Assembly (NCBI RefSeq): GCF_903166545.1 | Contig: NZ_CAESCH010000001.1 | Location: 62,001 to 126,000 of the forward strand | Direction of reading: 5' to 3' | Length of the DNA: 64,000 bases | From: Metabacillus schmidteae | GTDB lineage: Bacteria; Bacillota; Bacilli; Bacillales; Bacillaceae | Made by a program: the position numbers and the translations under genes | The notes under the pieces: model-generated | Databases searched by the model: none | What the model was told of the DNA's origin: nothing | Seen by the model: only the letters and a program-made list of their open reading frames with translations | In this document: one piece after another, positions 1 through 8,456 of the stretch | How positions within the stretch are numbered: the stretch's first letter is position 1 | How the letters are laid out: every line of letters begins with the position of its first letter

Positions 1-151
1 TTTAAGTCCATATTAACTACTCCTGACGTAACGTAAACTATTTACCGAAACATTTTCTAATTAAACGTATAACTGTTTTTTTACTTAGATAGTTTTAAGG
101 AATAACCTTGTGAGCATATAAATTAGAACTATAATACTTGAAATATTCTAT

Positions 152-181
152 GTGAAAAAGAGACCATCCAAGACGGTCTCC
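152..181 (-). terminator. Rho-independent terminator of the broken GNAT gene
   Basis: GAGACC and GGTCTC arms (160-165 and 175-180) form a hairpin. Read on the minus strand it is followed by a T-rich run (CTTTTTCACA). It lies just past the stop of the acetyltransferase pseudogene. The 150 bases to its left hold no gene that I can see. Confidence 0.75.
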
Positions 182-185
182 ACTA

Positions 186-643
186 TTAGTTAAGATTTAA
201 ACAATAAAGTGGCTCGGTTTCTCCCCCAAATTCTACGACACGGCCAGTGTCTTTGAAACCCAGACTCATATTGCTCTGTCATTAGTTGGAACAAAACTTG
301 TATAGATTTCACAAGAGAGCTTTCTCATTTCCTTGATTATTTCCAGCATGGCTAATCTTCCATAACCTTTTCCCTGGTATTTATAGTCGATCATTAACCT
401 TGTATTAAAATACACATGTAAAATGAGAGAAAGTCCATACATCGAAAAACCTATCATCTCATTCACATTATTGTAGATTGCTTTCGTAACCCATTCAGGT
501 TCAACCTTTGATTGTGCAATGGAAAAGACATTTGAAGCAACATTTTCCTCAAAAAGAGGATAACCTGTAGACTCCTGCGATTTTAACATTATACATTGAA
601 AAAAGTTATTGCTATCTATATCTCGTAAGGTTATACCATTCAT
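186..643 (-). pseudogene. BltD/PaiA-like GNAT acetyltransferase, frameshifted
   Basis: The first 125 codons read as a GNAT acetyltransferase: MIGFSMYGL, then the acetyl-CoA loop YQGKGYGRLAM, then FVPTNDRAI and a stop at 266. The missing C-terminus continues at once in another frame (YESLGFKDTGRVVEFGG, ending CLNLN, stop 186-188). Intact relatives such as B. subtilis BltD read through this point with a short IKLYES-type joint, so about 8 bases appear to be lost. The family acetylates spermidine or similar amines. The RBS (AGGAGAAAAG) and terminator are intact, so decay is recent or the shift is a sequencing error. Confidence 0.75.
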
Positions 644-800
644 ATTCTTTTCTCCTAAAATTGAAATCTAAGACACTTCGGTACACATTCTAACTGAAAA
701 TGATACTATGCTACTAGAAAGAAAAGTAAACTTTTAGTTAGTCTCTCCTATATATGTTCTGTTTGTTTTATCAGGTTAAAATGTTGCTTATGTTGTACTA

Positions 801-1583
801 TCACGTGAACAACGAATGCCATACTACATGCAAAAATACATCCCCTAGCATATGGGCAATAATTGCATACTCTAGACCTTTTTTCCAAAATAAATAACCA
901 AAGAAGACACCCATCAATCCATTTAATACTGTGGCACGAATAAATAATAAACTAGTAATCTCACCAAAGACAGTTGCAGTTGCTGGTAAATGCCCGAGCC
1001 CAAATAATAAGGTTGATACAAGGATCGCAATCCAGTAGATATATTTTGGAATAGGCCTAGACTGCTTCCGATAGGAAATGGAACAAATCCAAACAATTAA
1101 AGTTAGAAGGAAAAGACGTAATAATATTTCTTCAACAATACCACCATAAAACATAAGCAATCCTATTTTCCACAGACTTACATTCGGTACTAACTGGGTT
1201 ACAAGATGAGGTTGAAATACCTTTACTTCTAGGACTGCAATGATTAATGTTCCTACTGCACTGCCTAAAATTGCAATCATTATCCATTTCAAAGACAAAG
1301 GAACTGTTTTATTTTTATATACTAAACCTCTTAGATAAGAAACATTAAAACCTACAGGTCTAGCAAGATGGAGGCCAATAGCTGAAGCAATTAACGTGTA
1401 GATTGTTACCTGAATGGCATTTATTATTGCAGCAATGGTAAAGGTGATATGATAGGTCTCAATCAATATATCTAGTAGCCCTATCTCCTTTTGATAAGGA
1501 ATCATTACCACGGCAGCGAAAGCTCCTAAAAGTGTCAACAGTAATATTAATCTTCCATCCTTTTCAGTTAAGTCTTTTTTCAT
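801..1583 (-). CDS. CPBP family intramembrane metalloprotease
   Basis: A 260-residue polytopic membrane protein with the three CPBP (Abi, CAAX-protease/bacteriocin-processing) motifs: EEILLR (ExxxR-type motif 1), FGLGHLP (motif 2) and HMLGDVFLH (HxxxD, motif 3). These residues bind the catalytic metal within the membrane. Start chosen at the ATG at 1583 behind AAAAGAGG rather than an earlier in-frame TTG. The gene overlaps the upstream small membrane gene by 20 bp, so translation is probably coupled. Substrate unknown; relatives include bacteriocin self-immunity proteins and prenyl-protein proteases. Confidence 0.85.
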   Translation of the reverse strand: MKKDLTEKDGRLILLLTLLGAFAAVVMIPYQKEIGLLDILIETYHITFTIAAIINAIQVTIYTLIASAIGLHLARPVGFNVSYLRGLVYKNKTVPLSLKWIMIAILGSAVGTLIIAVLEVKVFQPHLVTQLVPNVSLWKIGLLMFYGGIVEEILLRLFLLTLIVWICSISYRKQSRPIPKYIYWIAILVSTLLFGLGHLPATATVFGEITSLLFIRATVLNGLMGVFFGYLFWKKGLEYAIIAHMLGDVFLHVVWHSLFT

Positions 1584-1770
1584 TCCTCTTTTTTCCTTTT
1601 TTAACAAATAATGTTATGGATACAATTAAACAAACAGCTCCAAGTACAGCATTTAATGCTACTTCCCAATCAGTACCAGTGTAGATATTTGAAATGCTCC
1701 CTGTAGCAAATAAAATCGTTAAAATTATCCAGAAAGCAACCTTAAATCTGTTATAAAGCACACTAAACAT
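1564..1770 (-). CDS. Small two-helix membrane protein upstream of CPBP protease
   Basis: 68 residues with two hydrophobic segments (about 8-27 and 38-56) and a very basic tail (KKGKKRNEKR). It starts behind a good RBS (GGAGAAGGAG) and its last codons overlap the start of the CPBP protease gene. I do not recognise the family. The overlap suggests that the two proteins are made together, possibly as partners, or that this one is a target of the protease. Confidence 0.6.
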   Translation of the reverse strand: MFSVLYNRFKVAFWIILTILFATGSISNIYTGTDWEVALNAVLGAVCLIVSITLFVKKGKKRNEKRLN

Positions 1771-1978
1771 TTGAAAATTCTCCTTCTCCTACAATTATTT
1801 ATGGCTGTTAGCATACTCTTAGAAAGAATTATCAACGTGTACACTCTCAAAAAATGTTATGTTTATTATGTAGGGTGGCTATTTACTTAATCTTACCTTC
1901 TCAAAGAGATAAAAATAGGAACATTTATAAATCAAATCACAGATCGTCATTTTTCTCAAAATGGCCTTTTTGTATCGA

Positions 1979-2935
1979 TTAAACAGCCTCATTCTCTTTC
2001 AGTACCTTGTTAATCATAAAACTGTTAAATACATCTGGCTCTTCAAAACAAGCCATGTGCCCCGAATTTTCTAGAATCAAGATGTTCTTTCTTGGTGCTT
2101 TGACTTTTTGATAAAAAGTTTCAACTAGGTCATGGACAATTTTGTCGTGTCGCCCCATGACAAAGTAAACAGGTACATCTAATTCATATATACTCTCAGC
2201 TATATTATAGGAACATAATTCCTCCCACAAGTGTTGAGAAGTGAAAGAGAATCCTTTAAAGAAATTCAGTCGATCCCTCATGTTAAAATGAGAACTTAAC
2301 AAGTAATGCATATTGATGAACATAGCATTTTTCTTGTAAGTAACTCCACCTATTTTTGTAAGATAGGTTCTCTGCTTTACCAGTCCATCAATTGATTTAT
2401 ATGAACCATTATTAGGCGCGCCTATTTGCTCTAATTCCACAATTGCCTTCTTGTCATTCACTTTGGTAGCATAATCAAAAGTGAATTTATAGGAGATTTC
2501 CTCTTCCAAAGGCCGATTAATCGGCTGGTTAATTCCCACATAAGCTGATATTACTTCCGGATATTTTTCTGCAAAAAGTACCCCTATTAAAGCTCCCATC
2601 GAGTGACCCATAATATAGACCTTCTTTTGATTGAAACGTTCTAGCAAATGTTGTACTAGCTCATATGCATCAAAGAGTAATTGCTGTACATTCATCGTTT
2701 GCGGGTCGACGTTTTTGTTATAGGACTTCCCACAACCTCGCTGATCCCAATTCACAACAAGAAAGTAATTCTCTAATTCTCTATTATACTTATGTTGTGC
2801 CCCTGTTTGGGGACTTCCTGGGCCACCATGAAAGAATAATAGAATTGGGTTTTCTATACTAGAACCACGAGCAACGTACCATTGTTCAACATTACCTAAT
2901 GTAACCTTTTCCATTAATTTCAAAGAGAACACCAA
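1979..2935 (-). CDS. Alpha/beta hydrolase, proline-iminopeptidase-like
   Basis: About 318 residues with the HGGPGSP oxyanion motif near residue 36, the nucleophile elbow GHSMGA near 112, acid in GRHDKIVHD and catalytic His in SGHMACFEEP. The HGGPG plus GxSxG combination is typical of the S33 family (proline iminopeptidases, related esterases). Cytosolic; no signal peptide. The start is uncertain: TTG at 2935, or a later ATG eight codons in (MEKVTLGN). Single gene; a weak hairpin lies at 1948-1970. Confidence 0.8.
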   Translation of the reverse strand: MVFSLKLMEKVTLGNVEQWYVARGSSIENPILLFFHGGPGSPQTGAQHKYNRELENYFLVVNWDQRGCGKSYNKNVDPQTMNVQQLLFDAYELVQHLLERFNQKKVYIMGHSMGALIGVLFAEKYPEVISAYVGINQPINRPLEEEISYKFTFDYATKVNDKKAIVELEQIGAPNNGSYKSIDGLVKQRTYLTKIGGVTYKKNAMFINMHYLLSSHFNMRDRLNFFKGFSFTSQHLWEELCSYNIAESIYELDVPVYFVMGRHDKIVHDLVETFYQKVKAPRKNILILENSGHMACFEEPDVFNSFMINKVLKENEAV

Positions 2936-3040
2936 CTTTCTTCATTATTTAATTTTGTTTGTTTACCACAATATAGAGAAAACCCACACTGGTGCTTCAC
3001 ATGTCTTGAGTTCTAATCACTAGCTATTCCATACAATTCA

Positions 3041-3673
3041 TCATTTAAGCAAATCCACAAAATTATTTAATTTGTCTAAAGAGGTCAGATTCTTATTGCA
3101 TGATTGACTATCATGACATATATAATTTCCTCTTGTCTTAAAAGTTCCTTGTTCTTTTCCCTTTACTTTAGCAAGGAACATCCCAACCTCTTTATGACTA
3201 TTACAAATGGAACAAACCCCTTTTTGATTCGATGGTGTAAATGAACCTTCTATGCCGATTAGCTTGCTATCACGATTAATGACGATATACCTTTTATTAG
3301 AAGTAGTATCTGTCCAACTTAGATAAGCTATCTCGCGTAAATCTATTTCAGCAAGCGAAGGTACCTTTAACTTCTTAGCCTTAGGAAATAGCTTCTTAAT
3401 TCCCTGCTCTGATACTTTAAAAGGCATGACATAAGGCTTCAATTGTGATAAAAAGGCTTCTGCCTCTTCTTTATTATCAATCAAAGATATGGGTTGTAAT
3501 AACTGTACTTGTTCCTCTTCTATTATAGGAAATAAAACTAAAACTCTTTCTAAAGTCATTGATTTCAAAGCACTCATCACACCATTATCAATAGCTGTAG
3601 CGTGACCATTAACAAGATTTTGTACTTGTCTTTTTATAAAATTAAATTGATCCGTGCGAATAAAAGATTTCAA
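3041..3673 (-). CDS. FusB/FusC-family EF-G-binding protein
   Basis: 210 residues. The C-terminal half carries the zinc finger that defines FusB proteins: CSICN, then GNYICHDSQSCN, followed by SLDKLNNFVD. FusB-type proteins bind EF-G and release it from the ribosome, giving fusidic acid resistance in staphylococci and acting as housekeeping Fbp proteins in Firmicutes. A TTG start at 3673 gives an ideal GGAG spacing of eight bases. The neighbouring pentapeptide-repeat gene is 41 bp upstream on the same strand, so the two may share a transcript. Confidence 0.85.
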   Translation of the reverse strand: MKSFIRTDQFNFIKRQVQNLVNGHATAIDNGVMSALKSMTLERVLVLFPIIEEEQVQLLQPISLIDNKEEAEAFLSQLKPYVMPFKVSEQGIKKLFPKAKKLKVPSLAEIDLREIAYLSWTDTTSNKRYIVINRDSKLIGIEGSFTPSNQKGVCSICNSHKEVGMFLAKVKGKEQGTFKTRGNYICHDSQSCNKNLTSLDKLNNFVDLLK

Positions 3674-3714
3674 TTCTATCACTCCAATAATTTATTGAAC
3701 TTGACCTAATTCAC

Positions 3715-4560
3715 CTAAACTAACCAATGTAGTGGAGGAGAAACCAATTTGGGTAATTGGGTCATTTTATCACCCTTAGCTGCGTTCACTTGTGCCTGAG
3801 TTAGGAAGAAGCTTCCTGTCAAATTTGCACCACTTAAGTCGGCATCTCTTAAGTCTGAACCAAGAAAATCACACACTCTTAAATCAGCACCTCTAAGGTT
3901 AGCGGCAATCAAATAAGCCCCTCTAAAGCTAATACCTTTTAGGTTAGCTCTTTTAAGATTTGCACCGATTAAGTCAGTTGTCACTCCTTTACGCTCTAGG
4001 TATTTCCCGCTCTTTACTTTGGTTCGCACTAATTTGCTTACTTCTAGAAGCAAATTACTAACAATCATTCGATGCGCAGGCACATCAAATTCTAAGAGGG
4101 ACGCTCGACTACCATGCGTAACCATTTCCGTTTCTTCGTATATCTGTTGCAATTTATTATATAAAGGGCGTGCTTCCTGTAAGTTTAAAGCCTCCTGTAA
4201 GTAATGGAGCATTTCATGAAGTTGCTGCATAATTGGAAATACCCGGAACATTTCATCAGCAATATTCGGAGAATCCCTCCAACTTACCCCTTGAAAGGAT
4301 TCTTGAGAAACCTTTTGTCCTGCTCCATAGCATTCATATACCGTACACCCTTTAAAGCCACTAGTTCTAAGATTTTGGTGAATTTTACACCTATAATTCG
4401 ATTTAAGGTGTATACAAGGAGTTCCGCCACATTTTTTCATAGCAAAATCGGCAGACTGCGAATAAGGCAACGCCACGCAACACAGAGCAAAGCAATTTTC
4501 ACAATCTGCTTTTAATTTATGAGGCTTATTGTCTTTGTTTATGAGTTGCTCGGTCAACAC
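3715..4560 (-). CDS. Cys-rich pentapeptide-repeat protein
   Basis: 281 residues in two parts. Residues about 19-80 are Cys-rich (DCENCFALCC, GGTPCIHL, YRCKIH, GCTVYECYG) and look like a metal-binding module. Residues about 195-260 are a run of A(D/N)LxG pentapeptide repeats (LIGANLKRANLKG, LRGADLR, LSGANLTG), predicted to form a right-handed beta helix. GTG start with AAGGAAG in front. This two-domain architecture is seen in Bacillus hypothetical proteins; its function is unknown. DNA-gyrase protection by pentapeptide proteins is known for Qnr/MfpA, but the repeat here is short. Confidence 0.75.
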   Translation of the reverse strand: MLTEQLINKDNKPHKLKADCENCFALCCVALPYSQSADFAMKKCGGTPCIHLKSNYRCKIHQNLRTSGFKGCTVYECYGAGQKVSQESFQGVSWRDSPNIADEMFRVFPIMQQLHEMLHYLQEALNLQEARPLYNKLQQIYEETEMVTHGSRASLLEFDVPAHRMIVSNLLLEVSKLVRTKVKSGKYLERKGVTTDLIGANLKRANLKGISFRGAYLIAANLRGADLRVCDFLGSDLRDADLSGANLTGSFFLTQAQVNAAKGDKMTQLPKLVSPPLHWLV

Positions 4561-4623
4561 TTACACTTCCTTCTATATTTACATAGGTTTGTAAATTTCC
4601 AGTAATAATCTTCTTTAAAACTA

Positions 4624-4635
4624 ACTAACGTTAGT
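4624..4635. promoter_or_regulatory. Candidate TetR operator, perfect 12-bp palindrome
   Basis: ACTAACGTTAGT lies between the divergent pentapeptide-repeat gene and the TetR gene, the usual place for an autoregulatory operator. A 10/12 match (ATAAACGTTAGT) occurs at 7295-7306 in front of the hydrolase gene. Confidence 0.55.
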
Positions 4636-4750
4636 ATATAATATTATTATATCCATTCATTAACAAATTGCAATATCTATTCAATATTTAGTATTGTGTA
4701 TAAATAGAAATCTTTTAGATAAAAGAATGACTAAAATGAGGTGTAGAAGT

Positions 4751-5359
4751 ATGACATTAAGCACAAAGGAAAGAATTTTTTATACATCATTGGACCTATT
4801 CTCCCGAAGAGGATATAGTGGAGTATCTATACGTGAAATTACTAGAGAAGTAGGGATTAAGGAGAGCTCCTTATATAATCACTATCGTAGTAAAGATGCT
4901 ATACTGGAGGATATTTTTACCTTTTTTAGGGATGATTTCTCTAAAACGCTGCCACCAATTGAATTGTTAGATGATATTTTACAAAATAACTCAGTAGAGG
5001 AATTTTTAAAAGCAGGACACAGAAATTTCAAGAAGTATATGGAGAATGAAAACGGGCAAAAAATGTGGCGAATTCTCCAAGTAGAGCAATACCGTTCTCC
5101 TCTTGCAAGAGAAATAATTTTAAACGATTTATTCAAAACAACGATACAATTCCTTGAAATAGTTTTCACAAAATTAATAGACATGAAAAAAATCCGTCCA
5201 CTCGATCCAAAAATGTTGGCAATAGAATATCAATATCCTGTTTTCTCCTTACTAACGGAATATAATATTCTAACATTTGATGGAAAGGATACCTCAGAAG
5301 TAGAATCCCTTTTAGACCAGCATATTGCTTTCTTTTTAGAAACAATATTAAAAACATAA
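4751..5359 (+). CDS. TetR/AcrR family regulator
   Basis: 202 residues. The N-terminal helix-turn-helix is clear (TKERIFYTSLDLFSRRGYSG, then SIREITREVGIKESSLYNHYRSKDAIL). The C-terminal ligand domain is divergent. Start chosen at 4751 because GAGGTG sits seven bases upstream; the frame is open further upstream but has no RBS. It is divergent from the pentapeptide/FusB genes with a palindrome between them, so it probably represses itself and possibly those neighbours and the 6389-7261 hydrolase. The ligand is unknown. Confidence 0.85.
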   Translation: MTLSTKERIFYTSLDLFSRRGYSGVSIREITREVGIKESSLYNHYRSKDAILEDIFTFFRDDFSKTLPPIELLDDILQNNSVEEFLKAGHRNFKKYMENENGQKMWRILQVEQYRSPLAREIILNDLFKTTIQFLEIVFTKLIDMKKIRPLDPKMLAIEYQYPVFSLLTEYNILTFDGKDTSEVESLLDQHIAFFLETILKT

Positions 5360-5370
5360 TTCCCTTAAAA

Positions 5371-5404
5371 AAGCACAGATGAAACGCGCGTCATCTGTGT
5401 TTCT
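5371..5404 (+). terminator. Terminator after TetR gene
   Basis: ACAGATGA and TCATCTGT arms around an AACGCGCG loop, followed by GTTTCTT, 12 bases past the TetR stop. The stretch from 5405 to 5665 holds no gene that I can see; its last part (from about 5575) is probably the leader of the transposase remnant. Confidence 0.7.
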
Positions 5405-5665
5405 TATGTATTTAATAGCCCTAAATTTCACCTTTTTGACAATTAAGACTAATTTGGTTTTAACACCAACTGATTTAAAAACGCTTTGCTAACTTCCCTG
5501 ACTGTTATCAATCTATCCCTCAAAATTTTTTACCTAATTGAATGAATTTCATAAATCTAATCCCTACGAGCTCAAGGGTTTTAAAAACTAAAAAAAGAAG
5601 TACCTCCCTATAAAGTCGAATTAGTAAGTGATTATACAAACTAAAAGACTTGAGGAAGACCCCCT

Positions 5666-5833
5666 ATGCCCGTTATAAGACAAGGAAGCCTTTTTGGTAT
5701 ACAAGATTTATATGATTTAGAACCTACCCAACGTTTTGATGCTATTTTTACTTCTTATCTAATTGAAATCCACCAATCCAGTAATTATGCTCACTACCAG
5801 GTGTATAAGAAATGTAAAAGCACCTATTATTGA
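5666..5833 (+). mobile_element. Transposase remnant (N-terminus only)
   Basis: An ATG behind TTGAGGAAG opens MPVIRQGSLFGIQDLYDLEP and TQRFDAIF, which resembles the N-terminus of DDE transposases of the IS1182/IS4-like group in Bacillaceae. Similarity stops at about codon 27 (near 5747). The following codons are antisense sequence of an acetyltransferase and the frame ends at 5833. No catalytic region is left. The sequence is a scar of an insertion or deletion. The family assignment is from memory. Confidence 0.6.
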
Positions 5834-6010
5834 ATCATTACTATAAAGGGTGTAAGGATCTAACTCCTCATTCCACGCCTTAAGATAAGCAAAAGCAAGA
5901 GATTCTGCCACAGTCGGAACAAATGAACTTTAATTTTCATGAACAGAAATTTTGAATGCTTCCTCCCAATTCTCTTTTGTAATTTCTCTAACTAAAATGG
6001 CTCGTGTCAT
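5747..6010 (-). pseudogene. GNAT acetyltransferase remnant, interrupted and truncated
   Basis: ATG at 6010 with AGAGGGAT in front opens MTRAILVREITKENWEEAFKI, followed by an in-frame TAA. After it the frame continues FVPTVAESLAFAYLK and ELDPYTLYSNDSIIGAF, then needs a frameshift to read YTPGSEHNYWIGGFQLDKK. It stops exactly where the transposase remnant ends. These pieces match a BltD/PaiA-like acetyltransferase with one nonsense codon, one frameshift and loss of the acetyl-CoA-binding C-terminus. It is clearly dead. Confidence 0.75.
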
Positions 6011-6080
6011 ACTATCCCTCTTTTTTCTAATATTCTTAGTTAATTCATAGTTGCGTGTAAATTATGATAATTCATGTTCG

Positions 6081-6326
6081 TTAGTTAACGATGCTACTAT
6101 ATCCTTTTTCCGAAAAAGGCAATAAACATGATATCCGCAAACTTCTTTTGAATGCAAAAATACAAAAAGGAATAATGAAAATTGGTCTGATATACCAAGA
6201 AAGCTGATTATGATGTCTTGCAAAAGTCCAATCGAGAAAATCACGATTAAATATAAACACTAGAAGTAAACTGATTGAACAAAACACAAAGAAAATAGCC
6301 AATGGCTTATCATATTTTCTCAACAT
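6081..6326 (-). pseudogene. Truncated membrane protein
   Basis: 81 codons; two hydrophobic helices (IFFVFCSISLLLVFIF and YIRPIFIIPFCIFAF) around FARHHNQLSW. This resembles the first half of a conserved Bacillus membrane protein family of roughly 150 residues. After FAFKRS the sequence loses that similarity (LRISCLLPFSEKG) and stops, so the gene is probably truncated or frameshifted. An AAAGGG RBS precedes the ATG. Function unknown. Confidence 0.45.
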
Positions 6327-6388
6327 ATTAATTTACCCTTTTTGTATTGATGTATCTTTCTAAGAACTGTTAGGTGCTATTTTTTTCT

Positions 6389-7261
6389 TTAGGAGCAAAG
6401 AAACTCTAGTGCATAAAATGTTGTCGTCCTTGGATCCTCTAATGTCATTAAGTGCCCTACCCCTTTTATTATTTCAGCCCTAATATTAGGGACATAATCA
6501 ATAGCCCTAGCCAAAGCTTCTTTGGGATCATACATGACCTCATGTTCTCCAAATAGTAGCAGTATTGGGTTTTTCATTTCGGATAATTCTAGATTATTAA
6601 ATACATATGGAAAACCACTAGCTTTAGGTTTTGTTCCTTTATTTGGATCAACCCACATCATTCCTGAATATAGTTGCTTTTTTAGTTGATGAGGTAGTTC
6701 ATATCGATCACCAAAAATCCATTCAAGAAAATTATCTACTCCACTTGTGCTTTTAACCATTTTAAAGGCATAAGAGTAAAAGTCAGGAGATAGTGGGACA
6801 AAAGTAGCCGCAGGACTAATTAAAACTACTTTGTTAACTCGATCAGGTGAATAATTAAGTAAGTTCATAACATTAAGGGCTCCATACGATAGACCAATAA
6901 AATTTGCCCTTGTTATATTTAATCCATCTAATACTTCCTCTAGCCACTTAGCATGACTTCTACGATCTAAAAATTCATTAGTGGGCAAACTTTTGTTTTT
7001 ATCTCCCAATATATCTACCGAAAGCACCCTATATTGTTTACATAATTCCTCTATGTTTGGAAACCACATAGTTGAGCTCATGCTCGCACCGTGGAGTAAT
7101 AAAAGTGGCTCAGCATTAAGATCTCCACTCTCAATTACGTATGTAAGACCATATGTTGTAGATACAAAATAGTCTTTGTACTTCACTGGCCAAAGACTTA
7201 AACTCTCTTCATAGGCTTTTTTGTACTCCTGTTCATAATTTATCGTACTAATGAAATCCAT
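6389..7261 (-). CDS. Alpha/beta hydrolase
   Basis: 290 residues with an HGASMSSTMW oxyanion region near residue 58, nucleophile GLSYGA near 124, acid region GEHEVMYDP and catalytic His in GVGHLMTLEDP. Strong RBS (AAGGAGAG, spacing 8). The family includes esterases and haloperoxidase-like hydrolases; the substrate cannot be read from sequence. The promoter region holds an ACGTTAGTA element resembling the TetR operator at 4624, so the gene may belong to that regulon. Confidence 0.8.
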   Translation of the reverse strand: MDFISTINYEQEYKKAYEESLSLWPVKYKDYFVSTTYGLTYVIESGDLNAEPLLLLHGASMSSTMWFPNIEELCKQYRVLSVDILGDKNKSLPTNEFLDRRSHAKWLEEVLDGLNITRANFIGLSYGALNVMNLLNYSPDRVNKVVLISPAATFVPLSPDFYSYAFKMVKSTSGVDNFLEWIFGDRYELPHQLKKQLYSGMMWVDPNKGTKPKASGFPYVFNNLELSEMKNPILLLFGEHEVMYDPKEALARAIDYVPNIRAEIIKGVGHLMTLEDPRTTTFYALEFLCS

Positions 7262-7294
7262 TTTTACTTCTCTCCTTAAATTTATAATATAAAA

Positions 7295-7306
7295 ATAAAC
7301 GTTAGT
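7295..7306. promoter_or_regulatory. Second candidate TetR operator
   Basis: ATAAACGTTAGT, matching 10 of 12 positions of the palindrome at 4624-4635, sits 34 bases upstream of the hydrolase start, in a position where bound repressor would block transcription. The match is short and could be chance in AT-rich DNA. Confidence 0.35.
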
Positions 7307-7426
7307 ACATTTTTATATTATAAAATAAAGATTCTTGTGTCAAGAAAATTTTTCCATCATCTAGATTATTTATTGAAATAATTATTTTTTACTTTATTAC
7401 TCAACTTTCGCAGCTGAATTTTAGCT

Positions 7427-7904
7427 TTGAAGCCTTTGAATAGCTTCGGTCAATTATATAACAGCGTTTACATATATCCTTGGGACATAACATCAAAAGT
7501 ATTGGAGCTGCTAGATAGCTTAGAGTTAGAAGATTACGTTACAATAATCTTCAGTCAAAATTTTATTATTAATAGAGTTAATGTAAACATAGCGGCTAAA
7601 ATATGGAATATAGAGAAAAAAACAAACTTTATAAAACGAAACTTGACTGGTATACGACTGAAATAGAACCAAAAATAAATAATTTTATTCACGGTACTAC
7701 CTCAGATATACTCGAGATATTCTTAATATACCTTTTTGTCATCGACACTATTGATGAACTTCTAACACTAGATCCTATGTACCTCCTGAAATATTACCAG
7801 GAAATTGGTTAGGTCCGAAAGTTCTGTCAACTTTATATAAAGCAAAACAAACGTTGGCAAATTTAATACCCACAGATTCAATTTATCATGAATTTATTGA
7901 GTAA
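7427..7904 (+). pseudogene. PaaX-like regulator remnant, multiply frameshifted
   Basis: Three consecutive frames join into one protein tail: YNSVYIYPWDITSKVLELL (from 7427), KNKLYKTKLDWYTTEIEPK and VIDTIDELLTLDP (from 7603), then PPEILPGNWLGPKVLSTLY to a TAA at 7902-7904. The middle and the DPxLPPELLP-like end resemble the C-terminal domain of PaaX-type repressors of phenylacetate degradation. The N-terminal winged helix is missing and at least two frameshifts are needed. The assignment comes from motif memory. Confidence 0.5.
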
Positions 7905-7969
7905 TCTGTTAAAGTATTTGCAAAAAAATATCCGATAATCATTATCGATAAACTACTATTTATTAAAAA

Positions 7970-8302
7970 CTACACTACCCAATAAAAAAGAGCAATAATC
8001 CTGTCATAGATGATTAACGCTCTTTTTACATAGTTAATAAAAATATCTAGGTTTTTAGGAATTTCTTCATCTCTATTCCTTCTACAAAGGTATACTGGTC
8101 GTCGTATTTCTATACCTTTTACAGTAACTCTGCCTACCTCCTTACGTTCCAAATAGTCTTTGACTGAAAATGAAGACGCTAACATTGTTCCATAACCTGC
8201 AATGACAGAACGAATCGATTCATTTTTCAATGTTATTCCTCTTTCTATTATAAATTTACTTACAAACTTATTTAATTCTTCATGTGTCAGTAAAACTATT
8301 TG
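7970..8302 (-). pseudogene. LysR-family regulator, C-terminal fragment
   Basis: The frame from 8302 reads QIVLLTHEELNKFV, then ERGITLKNESIRSVIAGYGTM and LERKEVGRVTVKGIEIRRPVYL, ending NLDIFINYVKRAL. This is the last third of a LysR substrate-binding domain. An in-frame stop (8303-8305) lies directly in front. The wHTH domain and most of the effector domain are gone. The stretch 8306-8380 encodes another short unrecognised protein tail in the same frame (YECLQEIRARSRNEAKSE). Confidence 0.65.
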
Positions 8303-8398
8303 TTATTCACTTTTAGCTTCATTTCGCGACCGGGCCCGGATCTCTTGTAGACATTCATAAAAACCCTCTGAACTTCTATAATAAGTAAATATTAACAC

Positions 8399-8444
8399 AA
8401 AAAAGATAGTGTACATTAAAGCTTTAATGTACACTATCTTTTTT
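8399..8444. terminator. Perfect 46-bp palindromic terminator
   Basis: Two 23-base arms are exact complements with no loop (centre between 8421 and 8422, AAAG/CTTT). Each outer end is a run of six A or T, so it works as an intrinsic terminator in both directions, between the LysR fragment and the truncated tdk. Confidence 0.8.
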
Positions 8445-8456
8445 AAATGTTTTTCT

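Noticed and set aside
8306..8380. Possible further gene tail YECLQEIRARSRNEAKSE
   Set aside because: Protein-like, but too short to identify and without a start; mentioned only with the LysR fragment.
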